NCBI RefSeq assembly: GCF_032854445.1
Contig: NC_088303.1
Location: 17,927,501-17,991,500 of the forward strand
Source of the DNA: Liolophura sinensis
Taxonomy: Eukaryota > Mollusca > Polyplacophora > Chitonida > Chitonidae
Length of the DNA stretch: 64,000 nt
Direction of reading: 5' to 3'
Notes under the pieces: model-generated
What the model saw: only the letters and a program-made list of their open reading frames with translations
Told to the model about the DNA's origin: nothing
Database searches by the model: none
Translations under genes and position numbers: made by a program
Shown: positions 48,133-59,029 of the stretch, one piece after another
How positions within the stretch are numbered: the first letter of the stretch is position 1
How the letters are laid out: each line of letters starts with the position of its first letter

Positions 48133-49737
48133 ATTCAAGTTCTGTCATGGAGGGCACACAGAATGGAAAAAGTGAAAATTACAGGTATGTGGACCGTGTG
48201 GAACAGACAATTAGTCCACCGAGCTATAGACACTTCACCAAGTCTGAGTTGAAGGTCATGAGTTCAGAGGTCACAACTGAATCTGTGTCAGCAGTACACA
48301 GCACTTTTAGGGAGACTGCCTACCTAACCAACATGGGTCACAATTCCAATGGTGTTGAAAAGATGGCAACAGAGATTGCAAGAGGTTCCAAGAGTAATGA
48401 AGAATCAAATGTTAACATCCAAGCACAGTCAAAACAGCCTCATTCAGAACTCTCATTAGATAATACCCTGGTTGACAGTCTAGAACAAAGCATTGATCGT
48501 GTTGAAAGAATGTTGGACGAAAAAGACATGTTGACGTCTGAAAAAATCACGGTATCATCTGGTGAAACCTGGTCACAGACAGAAACCAGCTCAGATTGGG
48601 TTATCATTGACGATTCATCAACAGCAGACGATGGAGAAAGGGAGATAGTTTCTGGGTCTAGTGCATCAGAAGACACTCAGCTGTGTCTTATAGAGGCAGA
48701 TAGACAGCCATTTATGACAGTTGACCCAAATGATGTCCTCGGCCGAAATGACCAGTCCAAAAAGAGTTCTGCTTTTACAGAATTCCTCACCATCAAACAG
48801 AAGCGAGAAAGTTTCGGTAACGAAGTTGAAACTGCTCAGTTTGAGCAAGTTCTGCAAGAGCAGCTCAGTGCTCAGAAAGAACGAGAACAGCGAGAACAAA
48901 AGTTGATGGAGAAAATCTTTGGAACAATTCCTGCCTATAGAGCTGATTGGAAACAGAAAGACAGTTACGTGGAATGTAACTCTGCAAGTTTCTCATCGAG
49001 TAACACTTTTACAGATCAAAACCGCCAAGAGACTTTGTCCAATATGCAGTTTTCTTCAGCAGACTGGAATGCTGGAGATGAAAAAATTAGATCTTCGTCA
49101 TCATCCGAAGTTCAGTCTTCCTACCACACTGACTCTTCCAGTCTTTCCAGTTTGTCAATGGCCGTGAAAGATTTGGAGAAGGCTGTCCTCACTCAAGGAT
49201 CCGTTACAGAACCCTCTAGTCTCATTGAAGTTGAGCGAAAATTTGTACCGACAGAAAATAGCGAAAACAAGTTACTGGAACAAGGTGCAACATTGTTATC
49301 TGAAAAGTCATTCCATGACATCTACTATGATACGCCAAGCTACAAGTTGACCTTAAGTGACATTTGGCTACGCCAGCGTGATGGACGGTGGGAGTTGAAA
49401 ACACCGGTTACTGGAGCCTCAATTACTACTTCCAGCACCCAGTACAATGAGTTAACAGACGAAAAGGACATAGTTTCAGAGCTCACCATCAGTCTGAGCC
49501 TGGATACAGGCGTGTCGGAAAGTGTGAAAAGCATCAAGGAATTCGTCCAAATCGGCCTCCTGAATGAGTTCTGCAGTTTTACAACAACTCGGAAAAGCTA
49601 TGGACTGCAGACTTGCTTAGTTGACCTTGACGTGACCAGCTTTGGGGTAAAGGTTGGTGAAATCGAAATGGTGGTTGTAGATCGTGACCGCATTCCTGAA
49701 GCACTGGACGCCATTGAGGACATTGCCAAGCAATTGG
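48133..49737 (+). CDS. CYTH-domain protein, THTPA-like, with long N-terminal extension (large exon)
   Basis: CYTH enzymes hydrolyse triphosphate groups with Mg2+; the closest family is vertebrate thiamine-triphosphatase (about 230 aa, cytosolic). The exon runs from acceptor TGTGTATTTTCAG to donor GTGAGT. An ATG in good context (GTCATGG) at 48147 is the likely start; numbering below begins 13 codons upstream, at 48108. Residues ~14-370 are Ser/Thr/Glu-rich and probably disordered, with a coiled coil at ~242-273 (QEQLSAQKEREQREQKLMEK) and a DWVII motif at 163-167. The CYTH domain starts at 372 with IEVERKF (E374, E376, K378). It continues with YYDTP, WLRQRDGRWELK (R422, R424, K431), E448, R495, VDLD (505-508) and GEIE (E518, E520): every triphosphate-tunnel residue I can place in this exon is present. 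The exon ends in phase 1 within the domain, so the last helix lies in another exon. The ~360-residue extension is unusual for THTPA. A gene symbol is withheld because orthology was not tested. Confidence 0.9.
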
Positions 49738-50035
49738 GTGAGTGTTTATGCTGATATTCTCTTCTCATGCAGCACTAATATGCACGTGCTTTTGCCCTGT
49801 TGTAGTCATACTGGATGACTTGTTTATCCTGTCTGTAAAAGTGCTTCAAGAATTTTGGATAGTTCCTCTAACAAATGCATCCTGAATGTTTAACAGCTTA
49901 CACCACATCTAAGACATGTAATGAGACTAACATGGACTTAAACTTCAGTGTTTAATTAACATGACCTTGTGTGGAAATAGATTCCTCTAGAGACTCAAGG
50001 AATTGATTCCATACAATATATTTATTTGTCTGATG
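49738..50035. other. Intron start; alternative short terminal exon possible
   Basis: Follows the GTGAGT donor. At 49806 a pyrimidine-rich acceptor (CTTTTGCCCTGTTGTAG) opens a phase-1-compatible frame that encodes about 26 residues (including SVKVLQEFWIVP) and stops at 49883. It would imply a 68-base intron, short for this locus, and it fits the CYTH C-terminus less well than 54685-54733. Confidence 0.25.
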
Positions 50036-50137
50036 GCTGTTTTCGCCTAGCTCAAGAATATTTCACTTATACAACAGCGGCCAGCATTGTTGTGGGATGA
50101 AAGTAGGCAGAGCCCAGTGGAAACCCACGACCTTCCA
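50036..50137 (-). mobile_element. SINE fragment, family 1
   Basis: The minus strand reads AAGGTCGTGGGTTTCCACTG, GGCTCTGCC, ACAATGCTGGCCGCTG and ATATTCTTGAGC. Head and tail are missing. Confidence 0.75.
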
Positions 50138-51126
50138 AAATGGTTTGTTGTGAAAAAAATTATTTTTTTTTCAAGTATTTTCTTGCACAACATTTTTGAT
50201 GTGTAAAATAAAACTTCAGCTGTTAATATTAGGTTTCAGATTATACATCTGAAATTGGTGTTCTTGTCTAGTATAGCAATACATTATTGACTTTCTTTTT
50301 GAACCTTTTATTATATCATCCAACATTTTACAGCTCAGGCAGATTTTACTGTAAGTGTTCTGTCGATGCAATTGTCCATTCCACTGCCTGTCTGGGCATG
50401 ATGCAGTGCATGGAGAGAGATTATCTCAAAACTTGTTTGTTATGCAAAGTTTGATACAATTCTGAATGGAGCATTGGTCCACTTATGTTTGAAGAAATAT
50501 TCCAAACGTATGGTATTAAAATTATCTCAAATGAGATTTGGGGAATTTTTAAAACTGTTGGGACATGTTTTACTAGATTTATTAGCTTTTCAAAATTTTC
50601 AATGTAACCTCTCTTGAAGCATGAATTACATTTAAGGGTCTTTGCTAACTATCATGACTAAAGTATGAAGAAGGGATTGGCTTGTGTACCCCATACCAAT
50701 TTGTGGATGTATTTATACCCCTTAATAAAACAGGTAGCTGTTAATGGGATTTCAGGAAGATTAGAACATTGAAAAGAATACTAAGGAGTCTATCGTGATG
50801 CCTATTTGCAGTAATACTCCCAGTTACAATTGTCTCTTCGTATGCAATAATTACCATGGAATTATCCATATCAATGTTTGGCATCACGTTTTGGTAACGA
50901 GTAGGTCAGCTTTCAAGTTTGTGTGTGAAGGACAGTTATTGTGAAATGGATGTGGCTAGTATGGCACAGATTCACACATCGTAGATGCTTCAGCCTGAAG
51001 GTTTTGTGATAGCTTTAGTGGAGCCCATGAATTAATGTTTATTGTTTAACCCAGGTATTTAGTAGGACAGTGTAAAGAAACGGTGCTTCCAACAAAGCTA
51101 TCATTTTATCGCAAGAACATAACAAT
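50138..51126. other. Non-coding, probably intron of the CYTH gene
   Basis: AT-rich. No exon or recognised repeat. Confidence 0.4.
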
Positions 51127-51605
51127 TCCCACATAGGTTTTTTTTCACCACCACAGGAGTGCATCTGAGGTACCGCCACCTCCCACAGGGGTGTGTCGGC
51201 GGTACCTCAACCTCCCACACACTTGTCTGAGGTACTAACAAATCCCACAGGAGTGTGTCTGAGACACCTCCCACTGGAGTGTGTCTGAGGTACCACCACC
51301 TCCCACACACTTGTCTGAGGTACTAACAAAAGTATGCCTGAGGTACCATCATCTCCCACAAGAGAGTGTCTGAGGCACCTTCCACTGGAGGGCTTCTGAG
51401 GTACCACCACCTCTCACAGGGGTGTGTCTGCGGTAGCACAATCTCTCACAGGAGGGCTTCTAGGGTACCACTACCACTTACAGGAGTGTTTCTGAGGTAC
51501 CACCACCTCCCACAGAAGAGCGTCTGAGGTACTACCGCCTCCCAGAGGAGTATGTCTGAGGTAACACCACCTCATACAGGAGTGTCTGAGGTCTGGGAGG
51601 TGTCT
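51127..51605. repeat. Minisatellite, ~32-bp unit, ~14 copies
   Basis: The unit is ACCACCACCTCCCACAGGAG then TGTGTCTGAGGT. Many units carry GAGGTACCACCACCTC, whose GAGGT/ACCTC ends can pair and which includes a GGTACC site. Some units are replaced by a variant with CACACACTTGTCTGAGG. Confidence 0.92.
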
Positions 51606-51779
51606 GACATATCTCCACACTCACATACATTTTTAAGGGGTACTTTGTGCACTTTCAGTGAAGCAATTTTAGTTTTAAAAAAATGGAAAAAGAAGTTTGT
51701 TTCAGGTTAAAAGATTGTGCTGTAAATGAAAAATGCATAATAATTTGACTTGAGCATCTGGGTTAGGTTTTCATTGTCG

Positions 51780-53500
51780 CCTTGTGTCATGATTGTAGGT
51801 AGAGTGACAGTGACTCAGCAATTTCACCACACCTCAGCTAACTGTGAGTGGTACTTTGTGGTCTTGGTGTGCATTAAGATGTCCCCTCTCCCCCTCCCGG
51901 TCCGCCTCCTGAGAGAGCAGAATAGTTAGACCACATACTCACATTTTCCCAGAACTCATCAGTTGATTAATCACAGGCTCAGCATTGTTCTGGGCAAAGT
52001 TTTGACAGTTTGTCTCGTAAGTTATCCACGAGTGATATAGATCTCCGTAAATCCGTGCATCAGCGGATATTAATCACCCAAGCTGTCCGCAAAGTAGCGA
52101 CGTTGCCGGTGTCCTCGACGATTCCAAACTCTAGACAGGTCAGTCATGAATTAGACTGTTTAGGGACATTCCCAGATTTGAAAGCTTTTTGCTCTGGAAT
52201 GTATTTAGCACTGAGGGATAGGAGTCCCCAAAGTGGCCTGCTAATGGCTGCAAAAACACATTTCCATTATACAAGTCTCATTTGAAGATAAAGATAATTT
52301 GAAAATTTTGTCAGCCGTAGCACGGAGGGAAAAAATTGATGACCATTTGGCTTAGATAATGGGGGTAGGGTATAGGTGTTTGCGGCTACTTCTGGGCTAG
52401 CCATAGGTCAGGGATGTGGCACGCACCAGCGCGAAATGGATAATATCACTAATAACAAGGCCCTCCCAGATTAGACCGCCTTGCCAGAGGTGAAAATTAT
52501 TTTGTAAGAGTGTAAGAATTTCTGGCAGATAATTTATTATTCAGAAAATTGGCATGGGTCGAGACTTTTTTCCCTGCGAAATGGAACAAAGCAGCTCCAG
52601 GGAGCGTCTGTAGGAAGTTGTCGTTTCAACCGACTTGTTTGCTCTCCCTCGTCAGCCCAACATTCGGAAAAAGTTTTAAATATTAATCATTTTTTTTAGG
52701 CTAGCGTGCATTTGGAGAATTGGCGATTAGGTTGTCTGTATAGTCTACTCTTTGGTGTTAATGTAATAGAATAATGGTGTGTCAGACAAAATGAAGACGA
52801 ATAAGGTCCAGCCGAATGCCCAGCAATAAGCGGACCAGTTGTTGTACAGGAAACTTCTCCAGCAGACCGGCAACGGCGCTGACAGAAAAATAGTGGCCAA
52901 ACTTAATATATGCATGGATGTTATTTCATTTGTAGGTTAATGCTACATTGTGATAACAACGTAATCAAAGGCAAAGACAGGCGCAGGCAAACTGAGGATG
53001 CAAGAATACAAAAATGGGGAACAAACTCATTAAGAAAAGTTCCTAATCATAGCCTGTTAATTAACACTAGTGGTTGTAGGTTGTGTTGTGCGAGTCTGGA
53101 CAAAGCTCTGGTAAACAATGGCCCCTGAGTGGTCAGTGCAGGGGTCATCTTAAACCACAGCTGTCAGGATTCAAACAAAACATCCAATCACTGCGGCAAG
53201 ATTAAATTATTATGTGACTGAGCACAGAAACAATGAGACATGAAATGCCATTCAAAACGAACGTGATTGATTTTGATCTTGGGTTATTTCAGGGTGCTGG
53301 ATTTAAAGTATGGTAACGGTCAGCCATAAATCGCAATGATAGAAACACACAACGTCTTCAGATTTGTGCCCATAGTTCACGTGCTCCACGTCATGAAACT
53401 ACCACAAGCAGATGCATTGTGATGTAAATAACATGAGACTGTTTTGTGGAACAGTCAAAATTTAGAGCTTTGTCACCATCGTCCTCGGTATTAAGTATTA
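51780..53500. promoter_or_regulatory. CNE-like complex sequence island, ~1.7 kb
   Basis: The longest repeat-free block of balanced composition in the window, inside the proposed CYTH intron. Notable runs include GATTAATCACAGG, GATATTAATCACCC, AGATAATTTATTATTCAG, TAAATATTAATCATT and GCACGCACCAGCGCG. CG dinucleotides are more frequent than in the flanks. A possible exon inside it is listed separately. Function is inferred. Confidence 0.33.
52009..52138 (+). CDS. Exon candidate, unknown protein
   Basis: A moderate acceptor (AAAGTTTTGACAG) and a donor (GTCAGT) enclose 130 bases. One frame is open throughout (entering phase 2, leaving phase 0) and encodes 43 basic, Ser-rich residues containing DLRKSVHQRILITQAVRK. 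The composition looks protein-like but matches no family I know. Its phases do not fit between the CYTH exon (which leaves in phase 1) and its proposed partners, so it would belong to another gene or transcript. Chance within a regulatory block is the alternative. Confidence 0.22.
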
Positions 53501-53710
53501 ATTGCCATTTGAGTTGTGGAGAGCATTTGCATTGTCATCGTCTGAAATTTTGGAAAACTAAGAACAAGAGTGTATGTGTGGAACCAGATTCCCTGGATTG
53601 ATCTTGAGTGATTTCAAAATGTCAATTTATAGTCAAAACATGTACTGCAGAATGTGGAACAATTGACTTTCTAGTTTGCTTTTTTGGTTGTATTAGCACT
53701 ATTAATGTAA

Positions 53711-53812
53711 TATATTTAATTGGTGTTTTACGCTGCAAGAATACTTCACTTATACGTCCGGCGTCCAGCAGTGTGGAGGGAGAGAAACCCATAACCCTGC
53801 GCAGAGCATTGT
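53711..53812 (-). mobile_element. SINE fragment, family 1
   Basis: The minus strand reads GGGTTATGGGTTTCTCTCCC, ACACTGCTGGACGCCGG, GTATAAGTGAAGTATTCTTG and GCGTAAAACACCAATTAAAT. Confidence 0.8.
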
Positions 53813-55945
53813 CTCCATAAAGTATGTGAATGTACATACTGCTGTATGTAATCAGTTGCTTTGCTTTACTTAGGTATTCTTTTGTCTATGTGGAACACAT
53901 TAAATATTCTTGATTTTGTTGTTAAACTCTCACCATATAAATGAATACCCAAGCACACAGTACATGTATGTTATCATGTGTATGCGTAGGTTTGATTAGT
54001 GTTTATTGTTCATGAAGGCCTACGTCAGAAAACATTTTTTTGCCAAAATCAGAAAGCGTTGAATTCGATTGGTGACTGTGCATGAACCCATCACATACAC
54101 ACCTGTATTGTAATGAATAAAATAACAATGGAAAGATAAGCACAAGATGGACAGTGTTCTAATTACATCTGTATTTTGATTAATATTTTTAAACAATAAG
54201 TCTGAATGAAATTGCCTAGTGTGATAGATGTGCCAAACTAAATAAATTCTACGACACAGATGAATGTCATAAACTGTAGCGGAATTATATCAGTGACAAA
54301 ATAATCATTGGAGAATTTTGATTAATTAGTTTCATTCATAGAGATGCTACTTATCTGCTCGTTATGTATACCTGCCACATATTCCACTAACAAGACAGCT
54401 GTTGCACACAAACGATTACAGACACATTTGTCGACAACTTCACTACAGCTTTGATACACTATTCTGTGACTACTGAGTCACCTGTGCTTAACCGAATTTA
54501 GGTGTTAAATGATCTGAAAACAATATTGCTAATAAATCAAGTATGTCAACACTGACAGATTTTAATTTTGTATTAAGTGCTATAAAACTTGATAAAAAAT
54601 GCAAATAAATTATACTTGATAATCTGTAACTCCCATTACAACTTGATGTATTTTCTATTATATACTGCACGTTTGTATTATTAGATTGGCATGGAGGTAG
54701 ACAGGGACCTGCTGAATTATATCTGATCTTAAGGTATTTAGTTATGTGTGGGTAGGCCTGTGAGGGAGAGGGAGAGGTTCATTTTGTTTACCAGAAACAT
54801 ACACACAAAAATAACAGAAATTGGTATCAGAGGGGATCACATGGCTACAGGCATTTACTGCTCTGCCTGTTTTAAATGTCAGCCTTGTTAGATGTCAAGG
54901 GTGTTGAAGGATGGACCTATGCTCCCCAATACTGTGCACCCTCCCCCCTCTCAGTACCCACTCCCACCCCTCATCTCTCAGACCCCCTACTTACTGTAAT
55001 TCCTCAACCATTTCACATGTTTACTTGCTGAATACTTAGATATTTTGTCAAAGCAAAATAATAGGCCGTCTGGACGAGGAAAATTATGATATTTATGAAG
55101 CTAGAAAGTGAATCAACACAGTGTGGGTAGTTTTTTTATGGTCAAAATGATTATCTGGGTTGAAATGTTACTCATGATGTTAAATACAGAAATTAAGAGT
55201 TGAGGTATCTTAGAATGGCCAGTGAGAGTGAGAAATCTGAAAGCAAAACATTTCATAAGATTCATATATATATATATATGAAAGATTTTTTGGTACATTT
55301 GAATGAAATATCTCCAAGATGCTAACAATAAATATAAATGTTTCCTTATTAAACCAATTTCCATGATGCAGAAAATTTTAATAGTTGTACATAGTTTGAA
55401 CCTGAAAGGTTCCTTGGCAAAAGAGAGGTGCTATATGGTGTGTGAATCCATCTGCAACTGATGCTATCTATAAACTTTGTTTATCTGCCTTGTGTTGTGT
55501 TAACAGCTCACTGGATGACACCGCTGTAGGTAGCCTTTGGCTCTCTCCCCTCAAATATTACCCTCTGTTTAGTAAATATATGACAAGCTGTAACTGCTGA
55601 CAGATGAAGGGCAGCAGGAACTAGTTTTGACAACACTTGTCGGTGTTTTTATAGATATTTGCAGTGCTATTTTGAGGTTGTGTCAGCAACCTAAAATCTA
55701 TCTAATGGACAGTGTTTATGGAGTTATTGCTTGGCTTGGGTTTGATAACATGTTGGTATAATACTTGTAGAAAACAGCAAGAAACAAAAAAAACAGGGTT
55801 TTTGTTTGTAGTTTTTCTAACTATGCTTAACTTGCTTTCTAATGAAAATTCAAGAAAAAAATGTTATTCTTCTTCACTGCTAAAAAATTGATAAAAAGAT
55901 TTAAAAAGATTGATATACTATTGGTAGTATTCAAAATCCAGATCT
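53813..55945. other. Non-coding, probably intron
   Basis: Besides the exon candidate at 54685 it holds a C-rich stretch at about 54939-54970 (four C-runs, a possible quadruplex on the minus strand) and a short (AT)n at about 55263-55280. Confidence 0.4.
54685..54733 (+). CDS. Candidate exon for the CYTH C-terminal helix
   Basis: Acceptor TTTGTATTATTAG and donor AAG|GTATTT enclose 49 bases. Spliced in phase 1 after the CYTH exon it reads D-WHGGRQG-PAELYLILR. As I recall human THTPA, the matching point has LG, seven residues, then PAKLIVYLQR, so the spacing is the same and P, A, L, L and a basic end agree. The Lys of the human helix is Glu here, which would remove one substrate-binding residue. 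It leaves in phase 2, which the exon at 63728 accepts. The splice sites are only average and the match is short, so this is a hypothesis. Confidence 0.33.
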
Positions 55946-56075
55946 GGTTAGGTTGATTCATTACTCTGGTTTGCTTGATTCATTACTCTGGTTTGGTTGA
56001 TTCATTTTTCTGGTTTGGTTGATTCATTATTCTGGTTTGGTTGATTCATTTTTCTGGTTTTCTGGTTTTCTGGCA
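55946..56075. repeat. Minisatellite, 22-bp unit, ~5.5 copies
   Basis: The unit is GGTTGATTCATTATTCTGG then TTT, little diverged, ending in short TTTTCTGG repeats. Confidence 0.93.
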
Positions 56076-59029
56076 TCATTTTTTGAGTGACTAAAAGGCT
56101 ATTTCAGAAAGTTACACAGCCCATTAAAATATGATAGCAAGGTATGAGAATTTACATCTTGTTTTGAAAAGATCTTCAAGTTAAATGGACTTGAAGTGTT
56201 CAAAAGACTGAAATTAATGAAAATCTGGCACAGGTAGAAATGAGAGATTTGTTCTTGTATGATGTGCAAAGTGGGCTTTTGTATCTTGTATGGAGAAAAA
56301 TAATCCAAATTATCTTAATCCTTATCATTAATCTCTTCATTTAAAGACTGCAACTCGAGTAATTTTGCATAATCTCCTTACACATGTACCTTCTTTGTTT
56401 AGAACACCAATGTTAATGCCTGGAGCCATGTTTTAGAATCTGGCACACCACAAAAAAAATAACAGTGAGCTGTGTACTTACTCAACCTCGTGCACATGTA
56501 GACACCGGTAGTTGGACAAGTGATTGAAATAAAGAAGTGTTTGATATTTTAGCTGTCATGATTTTCACATATTTGCAAACATATTTTTCTTACTTATCAG
56601 GCACTTTTCCAGCTGACTCAGTCATTTTGTTTAAACAGAGAAATGTGGAATGCATAAGCAAAATTTGCACACGGTATATGCGGAATGTCATAATTTGGTT
56701 GAATGTGAGTCATTCTGTCATATAAATATACGTATGGTGAAGTGTTAATTCCTATTGCGACAATTTCTGTAAGATTTTTTCATTCTTTTATTTGGTTCAT
56801 ACATTCTTGGTTTTGGCTGGAGTGTTTGTCCTTGTAAGTGGTCAACTGCTCATCACCTCATGAAAGAGGAATGCGTAGGATTCGCATATCTGCATTTTGG
56901 ATTTTCATAACATTTTCATTTATGTTATAACAATAATTGATTTGTCATTTGAGCAATCAGGTTTATTATGACAAATTCTGACCTTTGATATAAATTCATG
57001 AAAAGTGTTATTTGATATTCACGTTCTTTCTTTCTGAAATGCTTTGGTTTTCTCTGGGAGATAAGCGTTAGAAAATGTGGTCTGTCACTGGGAAGGGCTG
57101 TGGTGTTTTGCCGCCATACTCTTAAGGCCTGTCTGTCACTTTTCTCTATCCCCAGCAGGCACAAATTGTCTAAAGTAAAATTGTCACCTTCCTGTTGGAC
57201 GAGATTGTGTCAAAATTATCTCTTAAACAACTCCCAGACATTTTCAGGGATAATTTTTTAGGCGATTATTTTCAAGCATTTGTTTTTTTGGACAGCTTGT
57301 CATTTCGGAACTTTTATTGTGGATAGGGACAGAGGATAGTTAGAAAAGCCTTGGTGTGAAGCAGAGAAAGGGGGTGGAGGGAGAGAGGGAGAAAAAAAAC
57401 AAGGTACATATCGTCATGGTCTAATGTTTGTACACAGCAGAAGAAGATTTATATTTTGCTTTTTTTATTTAGAAGACTCTTGATATGGCTTTCTGTTGAT
57501 CCCAAGAGCGAACTGTCTTAGTGTGATATGCTCAGTGCTGTGATAATGATATGCTGTGGCCCTCAGTAGCCTGGCATCATGTATCGCAGTATTGCAAAGC
57601 TAAAGGTGATTAGTGATGTTTACTTGATCTGATGCACTTCCGATGAGAATTGCTGGGAGAGTTAAGAAAAGTTAGCTCATATACCCAGTTGGGTTTGTAC
57701 ATGTGATTGTACTTGTACATGTAACATAAGGCTTGTTATAAGACAGGGATATCTGCCACACCCACAACTCCAGCCCTCATCAATACTGACACGCTGACAA
57801 GGTCCGGTCATCTCACAGTATCAACAACAATCAGAAATATTCAAATCAAAACATAGTTTTGTGTTTGGAAGGAGAAAACTGGACACGATACATAAACTGT
57901 TGCAATTGCTTGAATTGTTCTCGAATGACCACGATTAATTTGACCTAAAAACTGTTTCAGAACAATCCGATCCAGCCAACACATGTACTCAAGTCATTTT
58001 TCAAGTGAACAAGCTGATAATGATGCTTAGTTTAGAATTGGCTATCAAGTTCATGTTTTGATCAACCTTTGGTAGTGTTTGACAGTAATGATGGATGGTG
58101 CAATTGAAAAGTGTCATTACTGTTGTCGAAACTTGCATTCCAATTTCTGTTCATGTTTGCTTAAATTGGAGTTCAGTATGTTCAGGATATAGCTGTAGTA
58201 ATTAGGAAAAAAAATCAAATCTAAGGAAGAGTTGACCTGTAAAAACTGTGCATGCTGAACCATATCCTTGGGATATGATTCCCAATGTCAGAACCAGTTT
58301 GTGATAATTAACCTGGTTAAGGTCCTGGAAATTTCATTGTATCTAGGAGTTTGATGTGAATGTTTTGAGTATGTGAGGTAGAATTAACTTTAATTTGAAA
58401 GCATCCCTCCCATCGTGCTGACTACTGCACCTTGGTTCTCTGCCGGGAGATGACTTTGAAAAACATTATTGTTAATTACAGCAGGCATGTAAACAATGCT
58501 CAGTATGACGGCCATATAAACCTTCTCGTCTTAGACCCCTGGTGTCTTTCCTTTAAATCTTGGAAGTTCTAATAAATCAAATATGTGGCTATCAAAGACT
58601 TAGCTTTTGCACAACAAGTTTTTTTTTTTTGGTTTTTTTTTTTGTTGTTTTTTGTTCTTATATAACCTAATAGCTCACTGTGTCTTGCTCACATGTACTG
58701 ATCTTGTTTTTGGCTTTTGTTTCTATGTGTGTGTGTGTGTAATAGAAATGGATGCCATTGCTTAAATCTTTTGAGGAAGTTCTGAGGGTAAGACCCCGTA
58801 CCTCCACACCCACTTTACATGCCCGTGTACTGTCATCTGGAAGGATCCTCCTTTCACAGTTATGTTTTACATGCATCAGCTGGAGCAAATCATTCCACAT
58901 GCTATCTGTAAAAACATTTGGGCCTTTCATTTCTCCTAGTTTTCTGAGGCACATATTGTGTAATTTGTTATTTTAATGTCATTGCCTTTTTTAAGTCACT
59001 GTTTGGGAATGTTTAATGTATTTGTACAT
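56076..59029. other. Non-coding DNA
   Basis: A polypurine tract lies at about 57361-57402 and T-runs at about 58619-58640. At 58746-58787 an acceptor after a TG repeat and a GTAAGA donor enclose 42 open bases (KWMPLLKSFEEVLR). On the opposite strand 58667-58954 is an open frame of 95 codons (with SMWNDLLQLMHVKHNCE). Neither has a family or decisive splice support. Confidence 0.3.

Noticed and set aside
48108-48146. ATG at 48108 as the translation start
   Set aside because: It lies in the pyrimidine-rich acceptor region upstream of the AG at 48131. The ATG at 48147 has better context and lies inside the exon.
49738-49754. Residues ECLC and the stop after the CYTH domain as the true C-terminus
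   Set aside because: They come from reading through the GTGAGT donor. The CYTH fold would lack its last helix.
58667-58954. Minus-strand open frame with protein-like stretch MWNDLLQLMHVKH
   Set aside because: No family match from memory, and it ends in a TG microsatellite. An opposite-strand exon-like segment overlaps it and neither can be preferred.
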